From Bacteroidales bacterium (GTDB taxonomy: Bacteria; Bacteroidota; Bacteroidia; Bacteroidales; UBA932): DNA of 11,835 nt. Of this stretch, positions 1 to 6,743 are shown in pieces. The translations under genes and the position numbers were made by a program. The stretch's first letter is position 1; each line of letters begins with the position of its first letter. Under the pieces are notes generated by a model, which was given only the letters and a program-made list of their open reading frames with translations, did not search any database and had not been told where the DNA came from. The stretch covers positions 1 to 11,835 of the forward strand of contig SFJB01000045.1 in assembly GCA_004555145.1 (NCBI GenBank). Reading direction: 5' to 3'.

Positions 1-1093
1 GTCCGTTGCCCAGGAGATTGAATTTCTCCTCAGGGAAGAGAGGGGTAAGGAAGTCGAAAGGAACACGGTCCCTGATGAACTCGATGGTGCGTCCATTCAC
101 GTATTTGATATTGACCAGAGGGAAATACTTGTCCCCGTCTCTTGGAGGGCGTATTTCACCGGTGACAGTGTCTCCGCTCTTGAGAGCGTTCATCTTTATC
201 TGCTGGACGGAAACATATATATCGTCAGGGGAGTTCAGGTAATTGTAATCCGAAGAACGGAGGAATCCATAGCCGTCAGGCATAATTTCAAGCACTCCGG
301 TAGCTTCCACCGTGCCCTCGTAAACTATCTTCGGACGATTGTTCTTTTCTTGAGCGGTCTTATCCTGGAGGGAATTGGGGTTCTGCTGGCCATTCTTCTG
401 ATCCTCAAGGGCCTGTGCCTTTTCCTGTACCTTATTCTGAACCTTCTCAAGTATCTTCTCAAGATCGCGGCCGCTAGGCTTGTTCTTTTTCTTGTGCCTC
501 TGCTGGTCCTGCTGCTGAGTCTGAACATTCTCAGGCGAAGTCTGAGCCTGGTCTTCAGGATTTTCCGCAGCATTTTCAGGCTTCACGGCTTCTGCAGGCT
601 GAGTTACAGGGACTTCCTCTTTTACTGGCTCCTTTACAGCTTCAGACTTGTTTTTCTGCTTCGTCTTAGGTTTATTCTCACGCTGAGCTTCCTGTGGAGT
701 TTCAGTATTTTCCGCCTTAGGCTTGCGGCTCCTTTTCGGTTTCTCAGCCTTTTCCGCTTCTGCAGGAGCAGCCTGAGCAACAGATGCAGCCTCCTTCTTG
801 ACAGACTCTTTCTTGACCGTTTCTTTCTTTACTGCTACTGCCTCCTTCGGGGCTTCCTCCTTCGCATTCTGCTCTGCCTCACCCTGTTTGGCAGTCTTTG
901 ACGGCCTTCCGCGGCGGGTCTTGGGTTTCTGGGGTGAAGGTTTCTGAGATTCGGCTACTGCTTGTTTGTCGATAATGGCGTATGCCAGATGCTCATCATC
1001 CAGCTTCTTTATCGATTCCACATTATATTCTTTTGCAAGTGCCTCGAGCTGTTCCCTAGTCATTGAATTCAGCTCATATAAACTGAGTGGCAT
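1..1093 (-). CDS. rho: Transcription termination factor Rho, N-terminal part (runs off the left edge)
   Basis: Rho is a hexameric RNA helicase that ends transcription. Only the first 364 residues are in the window; the ATPase motor lies beyond position 1. Residues 1-45 resemble the Rho N-terminal helical domain (LYELNSMTREQLEALAKEYN, then LDDEHLAYAIID). Residues 46-257 are a long low-complexity insertion rich in Lys, Glu, Gln, Ala, Pro and Asn. It has no aromatic residue, Cys or Met, and contains an AT-hook-like RGRP (61-64) and three VKKE repeats (88-101). A helical stretch lies at about 208-232. Residues 258-340 are the cold-shock-like RNA-binding domain (EIMPDGYGFLRS, DDIYVSVQQIK, GEIRPPRDGDKYFPL). 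I chose the ATG at 1093 because it keeps LYELNS, which fits the family N-terminus; an in-frame ATG at 1063 would remove it. Long insertions here are known in Bacteroides Rho. The gene lies downstream of lptD but appears to have its own promoter. Confidence 0.94.
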   Translation of the reverse strand, partial: MPLSLYELNSMTREQLEALAKEYNVESIKKLDDEHLAYAIIDKQAVAESQKPSPQKPKTRRGRPSKTAKQGEAEQNAKEEAPKEAVAVKKETVKKESVKKEAASVAQAAPAEAEKAEKPKRSRKPKAENTETPQEAQRENKPKTKQKNKSEAVKEPVKEEVPVTQPAEAVKPENAAENPEDQAQTSPENVQTQQQDQQRHKKKNKPSGRDLEKILEKVQNKVQEKAQALEDQKNGQQNPNSLQDKTAQEKNNRPKIVYEGTVEATGVLEIMPDGYGFLRSSDYNYLNSPDDIYVSVQQIKMNALKSGDTVTGEIRPPRDGDKYFPLVNIKYVNGRTIEFIRDRVPFDFLTPLFPEEKFNLLGNG

Positions 1094-1150
1094 ATAGTAA
1101 TGATAGTTATTGGGACCTGCTGAAAAGCAAAGGTCATTGAAATGAATATG

Positions 1151-1181
1151 CAAAGATAATTAAAAAAATCAATTATCCCAA
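1151..1181 (-). promoter_or_regulatory. Probable rho promoter (Bacteroidota type)
   Basis: On the minus strand TTGG (1178-1181) is followed after 19 bp by TATCTTTG (1151-1158), a full match to the Bacteroidota -7 element TAnnTTTG at the usual spacing. The -33 element falls inside the last codons of lptD. Transcription would start near 1145, giving a leader of about 50 nt before the rho ATG at 1093. No Shine-Dalgarno is seen. This is pattern matching only. Confidence 0.6.
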
Positions 1182-3919
1182 TAGCTGTCGCTTTTCTTGA
1201 ATTTGAGCAGGTCCGCAAGGGTGGAAGCCTTTGCAGCAATGGTGAAGCTGTAGGATTTGTAGGTACCCAGAGGTATCCAGCTCACCGCTATGTTGAAACA
1301 GTGCAGATCGTAGTTTGCGCTGAACTGGGTGGATGTCATCTTCATTGCCACGAAATCGAAACCGGAGCTCATGTTGACCGACAGCCTCGGGGTGAGCTTG
1401 ATGTTGCCGCTGCAGCTCATAGTGGCGCGAGGGTTGAGCTTTCGCACAAGTTCTTCCTTCTCGTTGTTGTAGCTGTAGCTCGGAGACATGCTGAAGGATG
1501 CGCTCATGTTGAGCGACCACGGCACGTCGGGGTTGGTGTAGTACAACCAGCCCTCCGGGATGAACTCTCCGGTCACAGGATGGTAATAGTTTCGCTTGTA
1601 GTAGTTCGCCGCACCGCTGATGCTGCTGCTCACGTTCGCCGTTTTCGAACCGTCGTTGCCGTTGACCTTGCCCTTTCCCGAAATGGAATAGGATGCGGAC
1701 GCGTTCACTGACGACATGCGCAACAATCCCTGGCCAAGGCTGATTGCAAACTTGTCTATCCTCTTGCCCTTCTCGTCAAGACCGTAAGGGTCGAAGCTCG
1801 CGCTGGCATTGATGGAGATCTTGTTGAAAAGGGAAGTGGCCATGCTCATGCTCACGGTGCTCATCTTGTAGCTCTTAGCCAGAAAGTTGTAGCCCGTGGA
1901 TATGTTGAACTGGTCTATGAGCTTCACCTTCTTGGTGCCGGTTCCCGTGGTGTCGGCGTAGTCGCGCACCTTCGCTTCGAGGTTGTTGCCTATCGAGATG
2001 CTGGCGTTCGCAATAGGGTTTCCGGAATTCGGTATGCTGACCAGCGAACCGCTGTATATATTATATTTATATGTCTGTTCCTGGCCGGATGCGTCCGTGT
2101 AATTCAGGGTCCTGTAACCGTTGGCACGCGTGCCGAGGTCAGGGGTGTAGTTCAGCGACATGGAAGGGGAGATCACGTGGCGTATGGCCTGGAGCTTGCC
2201 TCCGCCCTTGAAATTGAATGTTCCGTAGATTCTCGTGCTCATGGACGCGCCGAAGGAGTAGTCCTGGTAAATGCCAAGGGTGCTGAACTGCCTGCTCTGG
2301 CTCGATTCCACCTTTCCCGTCTCTTCGTTATAGCTGTAATCCGTGGTGCGGAACACCCATTTCTGGCCGTAGGTCACTTTGGGAGACACACTCAAATACT
2401 TGAGTATCTGGAAAGTAGGAAGACCTATGGTAAAATTGTGAGTCATTCCGTTCTTGAACTTGTCCATCATTCCGTCCTTGCCGAAATCGGAGGCCTTGAA
2501 GTCTATCTTGTTGTCGAGGGAGGAATTGTAGGCAAAGGAAATCTTCTCGTAGAATTTCTCCTTTCCGACCCTTTCCTTCCTTTTGAAAGGATAGATGGTC
2601 GTCAGCGACATGGTAAGGTTAGGGAGGGTGAAGGAGTAGGAGGAGTCACGCGAGTTCTGGCTGTGACGCAGGTTGAGACTCAGGCTGAACTTGCCGTTCC
2701 AGTTCTTGGAATACGAAATTGTGGAACTGGCCTGGTTCTGCAGGGCCTGGTCGAGGCTCGTGGAGTTGTACCTGTTGTTCGAAGGGCTCTTGAGGTCCAC
2801 GGAAGCACGGAAAGTGCTACCCGGGTTGGCTTTGGAGTCCTGGGAATGGTTCCAGCTGATGCCGAAGTTGGTCATCTGGTTGAACTCCGGCGTGCCCCGT
2901 TCACCCGTCTGGTCATTGGAGTAGGTGATCTGGAAGCCGCCGTTGAACTTGTACTTCACGTTGTATCTGGAACTTACGTTAAGCGCCCAGGATCCCAGGG
3001 TGTAGTAGTCTCCGGTGACTTGCAGGTCGAGGTGGTCGCCGAACACGAAGTACATACCCAGACCGCGCATATAGAATCCTCGCGCCTGTTCCTCGCCGAA
3101 GGTAGGCATCAGCAGGCCGGTAGCGCGTTCGGGTTTCTTCGGAATGAAGCCGAAGGGAAGTCCGATGAAGGGAAGCTTCACATCCTCCACCACCAGATAG
3201 GAAGGGCCGATGATGGTCTTCTGGCTAGGCTCCTGCACCACCTTCGCCGCTGTCAGGGCAAGGTAGTAGTGAGGGTGGTCGGCATCGCAGACCGTATATT
3301 TTCCGTTGGTGATATTGATGGAACGGTCTTCCATCATCTTGATGTTGCGGCCGTGGAGTATACCCTCGTCATCATCGGTTATCATATTGTTTATGAATGC
3401 CTTGCGGGTGTCGAAGTTATAGTGCACATCCTCCATTTTGTACTCCTTTCCACCCTGCTTCATCACCGGTCTTCCCACCCATTCCATTTTTGTGGAGTCG
3501 TAACTGCCCCTGGCATAGACCGTCCTGGTCTTCATATCATATTCCATATAATCCGCAGTCAGTTCCATATCCTGGTAGGTAACCTTCACCTCACCGTAAT
3601 AGTACATCTTATTGGACCCGGTCTGGGGATCCCTGACTGAGAACATCGAATCGCGGGCGTTGGAAAAGGCCGGATTTTCCAGGCTGCTCTTGCCAAGAAG
3701 TGCCACCGAATCGGCCCGGCGCAGGGAATCTGCCAAGCGCAGCGAATCCCTTCGGGCAATTGCGGCAGAATCCGGCGGCAAAACCTTCTTCTCAATTCTC
3801 ATTCCGTACCCGGCAGCATTTCCACCCCTGGTCCTCCTGTTCTGCGCAGATGAGGAAAGAGGCAGCAGGAACATACCGGCAGCCAGCAGAATCGAAAATA
3901 TTTTCAGCCCTTTCTTCAA
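1169..3919 (-). CDS. lptD: LPS-assembly outer-membrane protein LptD (OstA family)
   Basis: LptD is the outer-membrane barrel that places lipopolysaccharide in the outer leaflet. The 916-residue protein opens with a clear signal peptide: KK, a hydrophobic stretch at about 6-21, and a likely cut near SSSAQ. A charged segment with a period-6 repeat (DSLRLADSLRRADSV, 58-72) follows. Residues about 107-250 form the LptA-like periplasmic domain (YGEVKVTYQDMELTADYMEYD, with VYARG and GILHGRNIKM). From about 260 to the end are alternating amphipathic strands of a barrel, starting near PKKPERATGLLMPTFGEEQA. Cysteines are few and do not form the two-pair pattern of E. coli LptD. The start must be TTG: an in-frame TAA sits five codons upstream at 3932-3934, and the next ATG, at codon 16, would destroy the signal peptide. 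It is divergent from the amidase gene, 51 bp away, and followed by rho. Confidence 0.94.
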   Translation of the reverse strand: MKKGLKIFSILLAAGMFLLPLSSSAQNRRTRGGNAAGYGMRIEKKVLPPDSAAIARRDSLRLADSLRRADSVALLGKSSLENPAFSNARDSMFSVRDPQTGSNKMYYYGEVKVTYQDMELTADYMEYDMKTRTVYARGSYDSTKMEWVGRPVMKQGGKEYKMEDVHYNFDTRKAFINNMITDDDEGILHGRNIKMMEDRSINITNGKYTVCDADHPHYYLALTAAKVVQEPSQKTIIGPSYLVVEDVKLPFIGLPFGFIPKKPERATGLLMPTFGEEQARGFYMRGLGMYFVFGDHLDLQVTGDYYTLGSWALNVSSRYNVKYKFNGGFQITYSNDQTGERGTPEFNQMTNFGISWNHSQDSKANPGSTFRASVDLKSPSNNRYNSTSLDQALQNQASSTISYSKNWNGKFSLSLNLRHSQNSRDSSYSFTLPNLTMSLTTIYPFKRKERVGKEKFYEKISFAYNSSLDNKIDFKASDFGKDGMMDKFKNGMTHNFTIGLPTFQILKYLSVSPKVTYGQKWVFRTTDYSYNEETGKVESSQSRQFSTLGIYQDYSFGASMSTRIYGTFNFKGGGKLQAIRHVISPSMSLNYTPDLGTRANGYRTLNYTDASGQEQTYKYNIYSGSLVSIPNSGNPIANASISIGNNLEAKVRDYADTTGTGTKKVKLIDQFNISTGYNFLAKSYKMSTVSMSMATSLFNKISINASASFDPYGLDEKGKRIDKFAISLGQGLLRMSSVNASASYSISGKGKVNGNDGSKTANVSSSISGAANYYKRNYYHPVTGEFIPEGWLYYTNPDVPWSLNMSASFSMSPSYSYNNEKEELVRKLNPRATMSCSGNIKLTPRLSVNMSSGFDFVAMKMTSTQFSANYDLHCFNIAVSWIPLGTYKSYSFTIAAKASTLADLLKFKKSDSYWDN

Positions 3920-3942
3920 ATGAAAGATATTTTATATATTTG
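3911..3942 (+). promoter_or_regulatory. Probable amidase-gene promoter
   Basis: TATATTTG (3935-3942) is an exact TAnnTTTG -7 element on the plus strand. TTTC (3911-3914), 20 bp upstream, is a three-of-four match to the -33 TTTG and falls inside the start of lptD. The predicted start near 3948 almost coincides with that of lptD on the other strand, so the two promoters should compete for polymerase. The leader to the TTG start would be about 22 nt. Confidence 0.5.
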
Positions 3943-3952
3943 CAATAATCTA

Positions 3953-3983
3953 CAAAAATAGCATTTTTAATTGAAACGCACAA
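3953..3983 (-). promoter_or_regulatory. Probable lptD promoter
   Basis: On the minus strand TATTTTTG (3953-3960) matches the TAnnTTTG -7 element. TTG (3981-3983) lies 20 bp upstream and matches three bases of the TTTG -33 element; it falls inside the first codons of the amidase gene. The predicted start near 3947 gives a leader of about 28 nt to the TTG start codon. Confidence 0.5.
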
Positions 3984-5104
3984 TTTGCATACTTATACTG
4001 GCACTTTTTTCGGCCTGGAACGCCCTTGCGGACGGAACGGGACTCAGAACCGTAGTCATAGATGCAGGCCACGGAGGAAAGGATGCAGGGTGCGTGAGCG
4101 CAGACAACAAGACCTACGAAAAGACACTGGTGCTTGACATAGCTACGCAACTGGCAGCTCTCATCAGGGAAGAATGTCCCGACGTGAAGGTGATAATGAC
4201 CAGGACCGGCGACACATACGTCACGCTCAACGGCAGGGCTGACATAGCCAACAAGGCAAACGCGGATCTCTTCATCTCCATACACATCAATGCGTCGGTA
4301 AAAACCTCCCCCAACGGCTATTCGGTGCACGTACTGGGAAAATCCACAGAGAAGAACAAGGACCTCTTCGCGACCAATATGGAAATGTGCAGGCGCGAGA
4401 ACTCGGTAATCACCCTGGAAGACGACTACACCACGGCATATATGGGCTTCGACCCCTCTGATCCGGAATCGTTCATATTTATGAACCTGATGCAGAACGC
4501 CCATCTCGAACAGAGTCTGAAGTTCGCCGACACCATCAGCCGCAAGCTGTCAGGCGGACCTATAAAGAACAACAGGGGACTTTCCCAGGACGGATTCCTG
4601 GTGCTGTGGAGAACGGCGATGCCGTCGGTGCTCGTAGAACTGGGATTCATATCAAATTCCGCCGACCTTGCGAGTCTGAGAAAGAAGGAGACCCGAAGCG
4701 AACTTGCAAGGAGGTTGTGCGACGCTTTCAAAGAATATAAGCAGGATTACGACCACAGCATGCAGGTGGAGCCGGTGAAACAAGGTGCTGAGGCGCCTGT
4801 GCAAAACTGGGAGGCAGCAGAGAAGAAGGAAGAAGCACAGATGTCCGTGCCGGACAAGGACGGGACGGTTTACGCAGTGCAGTTCCTGGTATCTTCCAAA
4901 AAGCTAAAGAAAGGGGACGAAACATTCCTTGGAATGGAGTCGATGAGTTTGCAAAGCGGAGCACTGTATAAATATTTTCTCTGTCCTTCCGGGGATGTCA
5001 GCATTCCACTTTCAAAACTGGAACAGATTAGGCAGAATTATCCTGACGCCTTCATAGTCAAGATAAAAGAAGGAGTTGCTACAATTTATAAAAATTCAAA
5101 ATAG
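3971..5104 (+). CDS. Secreted zinc N-acetylmuramoyl-L-alanine amidase (Amidase_3) with SPOR-like C-terminus
   Basis: This enzyme cuts the bond between N-acetylmuramic acid and the L-alanine of peptidoglycan stem peptides in the periplasm. Residues 1-20 form a signal peptide (MKR, a hydrophobic core, likely cut after NALA). The Amidase_3 catalytic domain spans about 26-255 with all four expected residues: H34 in DAGHGGKD, E50 in TYEK, H105 in SIHINA and E223 in VLVELGFISN. An insertion at about 150-190 (YMGFDPSDPESFIF) resembles one I recall from other Bacteroidota amidases. An acidic/Gln linker (about 262-297) leads to a degenerate SPOR-like domain at 300-374 (YAVQFLVSS, ALYKYF, FIVKIKEG), probably for peptidoglycan targeting. 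The start is TTG, because TAA (3968-3970) is directly upstream in frame and the next in-frame ATG lies inside the catalytic domain. It is divergent from lptD. Confidence 0.95.
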   Translation: MKRTICILILALFSAWNALADGTGLRTVVIDAGHGGKDAGCVSADNKTYEKTLVLDIATQLAALIREECPDVKVIMTRTGDTYVTLNGRADIANKANADLFISIHINASVKTSPNGYSVHVLGKSTEKNKDLFATNMEMCRRENSVITLEDDYTTAYMGFDPSDPESFIFMNLMQNAHLEQSLKFADTISRKLSGGPIKNNRGLSQDGFLVLWRTAMPSVLVELGFISNSADLASLRKKETRSELARRLCDAFKEYKQDYDHSMQVEPVKQGAEAPVQNWEAAEKKEEAQMSVPDKDGTVYAVQFLVSSKKLKKGDETFLGMESMSLQSGALYKYFLCPSGDVSIPLSKLEQIRQNYPDAFIVKIKEGVATIYKNSK

Positions 5105-5126
5105 CAACACCGCTCGACAGCAAATA

Positions 5127-5146
5127 GTTAGCCGCTTTTAGGCAAC
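5127..5146 (+). terminator. Weak hairpin after the amidase gene, possible terminator
   Basis: GTT-A-GCC (5127-5133) pairs with GGCAAC (5141-5146), giving six base pairs with one bulged A and a 7-nt loop. It lies 22 bp after the amidase stop codon. No T-run follows it, so it is at best a weak terminator or an RNA 3'-end stabiliser. Confidence 0.25.
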
Positions 5147-5151
5147 ACAAC

Positions 5152-5168
5152 TCATTGATTATCAATGA
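5152..5168. repeat. 17-bp palindrome, candidate operator upstream of dnaA
   Basis: TCATTGAT T ATCAATGA is a perfect inverted repeat of two 8-bp arms around a single central base. That shape suits a dimeric DNA-binding protein better than an RNA hairpin, although a 6-bp stem with a 5-nt loop is possible. No T-run follows. It sits about 150 bp before the dnaA start and 48 bp after the amidase stop. The binding protein is unknown. Confidence 0.5.
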
Positions 5169-5259
5169 AACTAAAATAAACGATTAGCATAATTGCAATC
5201 CTTTATTTACGATGAAAAAACTAAAAAAGCAATAGAGAAAAAAATTATTTTTCAAATAT

Positions 5260-5274
5260 TTATCCCCAACTTTG
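5260..5274 (+). promoter_or_regulatory. Probable dnaA promoter -7 element with overlapping DnaA-box-like site
   Basis: TTATCCCCA (5260-5268) differs from the consensus DnaA box TTATCCACA at one base. It overlaps CAACTTTG (5267-5274), which differs from the Bacteroidota -7 element TAnnTTTG at one base. No convincing -33 element is found at 19-20 bp. A start near 5280 would give a leader of about 40 nt. The overlap would allow DnaA to block its own promoter, as is known for dnaA in other bacteria. The assignment is tentative. Confidence 0.4.
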
Positions 5275-5321
5275 CAATGCGATTCTGACGGACTCTTTCA
5301 GTCTCATCAGCAACAAACATA

Positions 5322-6743
5322 ATGGAACGACAGGAAGCACATATCAGCGTCTGGAACGATTGTCTGCGCATCATAGAGCAGATAATCGAACCTCAGCAGT
5401 TTTCGACTTGGTTCAAGCCGATCAGACCTGTATTGCTTGACGGTTCCAGGCTGACGGTAGAAGTCCCGTCCGACTTTTTCCGCGAATATATAGAGGAAGC
5501 TTTCCTTGATGTCTTGAAGAAGACTATGCACAGGGTTTTGGGACCAGAAGCCAAACTGGTCTATACCTTGCGACCGGTGAAACGCACCTCCATTACCGTT
5601 CCAGGCCAGACCACTTCCACTCCGGTCAACCCTCCTGTAAATGTCTCCACCCAGCCTTCGGATAAGCCGAATCCTTTCGTTTACCCGGGCATCCACAAGG
5701 TGAAGATAGATCCCAGGCTCAACCCTGCCTATTCATTCGAGAATCTTGTGGAAGGGGAGTGCAACAAACTCGGCATCAGTGCCGGTGTCAGCATTACCGC
5801 CGCTCCGGGCAAGACCGCGTTCAATCCGCTCTTCATTTTCGGCGGTTCCGGACTCGGAAAGACCCACCTTGCGCAGGCGATAGGTATTTCCATCAAGGAG
5901 AAATATCCTGAACTCGTGGTTCTCTATGTGACCGGCAGCGAGTTCAAGAACCAGCTGGTCACCGCCATCACCGTGCTCAACAAGGTCACGGACTTCCTCG
6001 CATATTATATGAAGATCGACGTTCTCATCGTGGATGATATCCAGGACCTTATGGGCCAGGCATCCCAGAATGCGATGTTCAACGTCTTCAACCACCTGCA
6101 CCAAAACGGCAAGCAGTTGATATTCACCTCCGACCGTGCGCCCGTGGACCTTCAGAACTTCGAAGAGAGACTGCTCTCACGCTTCAAGTGGGGACTTTCA
6201 GTGCCTCTTGGCAAGCCGGATTTCCAGACCAGGCTCCAGATGCTCAGGATGAAGGCGGAGAGAGAGTCGGTTATCATACCTGACGATGTGCTGGAGTACA
6301 TTGCCTCCAAGGTTAAGACGAATTTCAGGGAGCTGGAAGGCACGCTCGTTTCTCTGATTGCCTATTCTTCTGTAGAGAGGAACAAGTCCCTGATGGAGCT
6401 TGCCGAAAGCATTACGGAGAACATAGTAGGCGAAGCAAAGACCGAGGTGAACATCGACAAGGTGCAGAAGACTGTTTGCGAGTACTTCAACATCTCCCGG
6501 GAGGATCTCCTTTCCAAGTCCCGCAAGCGTCAGATAGTTCAGGCACGCCAGATTTCAATGTATCTGAGCCGCAACCTCATCTCCAACTGCTCTCTCGCCA
6601 CAATAGGAGCAGAGACCGGAGGCAAGGACCACGCCACCGTGCTCCACGCCTGTATGACGGTCTCCGACCTTATGGCTACCGACAAAGTGTTCAAGAAGTA
6701 TGTAACCGACCTTGAGGGAAGCCTCGCGCCGGCAGAAAGATGA
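5322..6743 (+). CDS. dnaA: Chromosomal replication initiator protein DnaA
   Basis: DnaA binds DnaA boxes at the origin, forms an ATP-dependent filament, opens the DNA and loads the helicase. The protein has 473 residues, normal for the family. Domain I is at about 8-84 (WNDCLRIIEQIIEPQQFSTWFKPI), followed by a short Pro/Thr-rich domain II (85-130). Domain III, the AAA+ module, spans about 134-370, with Walker A GGSGLGKT (174-181), Walker B VLIVDDIQDL (234-243), the sensor-like TSDRAP (269-274), the arginine finger R287 in LLSRF and sensor II R336 in NFRELEG. Domain IV at about 374-467 is the DNA-binding helix-turn-helix with the signature GGKDHATVLHA (433-443). The ATG at 5322 gives the expected domain I start. 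The stop overlaps the rpe start (ATGA), so the two genes are probably co-transcribed and translationally coupled. Confidence 0.98.
   Translation: MERQEAHISVWNDCLRIIEQIIEPQQFSTWFKPIRPVLLDGSRLTVEVPSDFFREYIEEAFLDVLKKTMHRVLGPEAKLVYTLRPVKRTSITVPGQTTSTPVNPPVNVSTQPSDKPNPFVYPGIHKVKIDPRLNPAYSFENLVEGECNKLGISAGVSITAAPGKTAFNPLFIFGGSGLGKTHLAQAIGISIKEKYPELVVLYVTGSEFKNQLVTAITVLNKVTDFLAYYMKIDVLIVDDIQDLMGQASQNAMFNVFNHLHQNGKQLIFTSDRAPVDLQNFEERLLSRFKWGLSVPLGKPDFQTRLQMLRMKAERESVIIPDDVLEYIASKVKTNFRELEGTLVSLIAYSSVERNKSLMELAESITENIVGEAKTEVNIDKVQKTVCEYFNISREDLLSKSRKRQIVQARQISMYLSRNLISNCSLATIGAETGGKDHATVLHACMTVSDLMATDKVFKKYVTDLEGSLAPAER

Larger units (their letters stand above)
5105..5321. other. AT-rich intergenic region between the amidase gene and dnaA
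   Basis: This 217-bp gap is the longest non-coding stretch in the window. It contains a weak hairpin just after the amidase stop, a near-perfect palindrome (5152-5168), an A/T-rich tract (about 5169-5260), a near-consensus DnaA box (5260-5268) and a probable -7 element (5267-5274). A tiny frame at 5212-5235 would encode only MKKLKKQ. I see no RNA gene. It is probably the dnaA regulatory region; one DnaA box is not enough to call it an origin. Confidence 0.6.

Noticed and set aside
350..901. A 183-codon Leu/Phe/Arg-rich frame on the plus strand that looks like a membrane protein.
   Set aside because: It is the complement of the Lys/Glu/Gln-rich Rho insertion; AAG and GAG codons read backwards give Leu and Phe codons.
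2177..3640. A 487-codon open frame on the plus strand inside lptD.
   Set aside because: It is antisense to a strongly conserved LptD, its translation is His/Val-rich with no recognisable motif, and it arises from codon bias of the real gene.
3695..3748. The period-6 DSLRLA/DSLRRA repeat in LptD, considered as unusual.
   Set aside because: Similar charged helical repeats after signal peptides are common in Bacteroidota periplasmic proteins.
5212..5235. A seven-codon frame (MKKLKKQ) in the gap before dnaA, considered as a leader peptide.
   Set aside because: It lies upstream of the predicted dnaA transcription start and is no more than expected in an A-rich tract.
5237..5253. GAAAAA and TTTTTC arms around AATTA, considered as a terminator hairpin.
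   Set aside because: The stem is nearly all A-T and would be unstable as RNA, and it is 130 bp from the amidase stop; it is more likely simple AT-rich promoter DNA.
5105..5321. The chromosomal origin of replication.
   Set aside because: Only one near-consensus DnaA box is visible, with no cluster, and in many Bacteroidota dnaA is not beside the origin.
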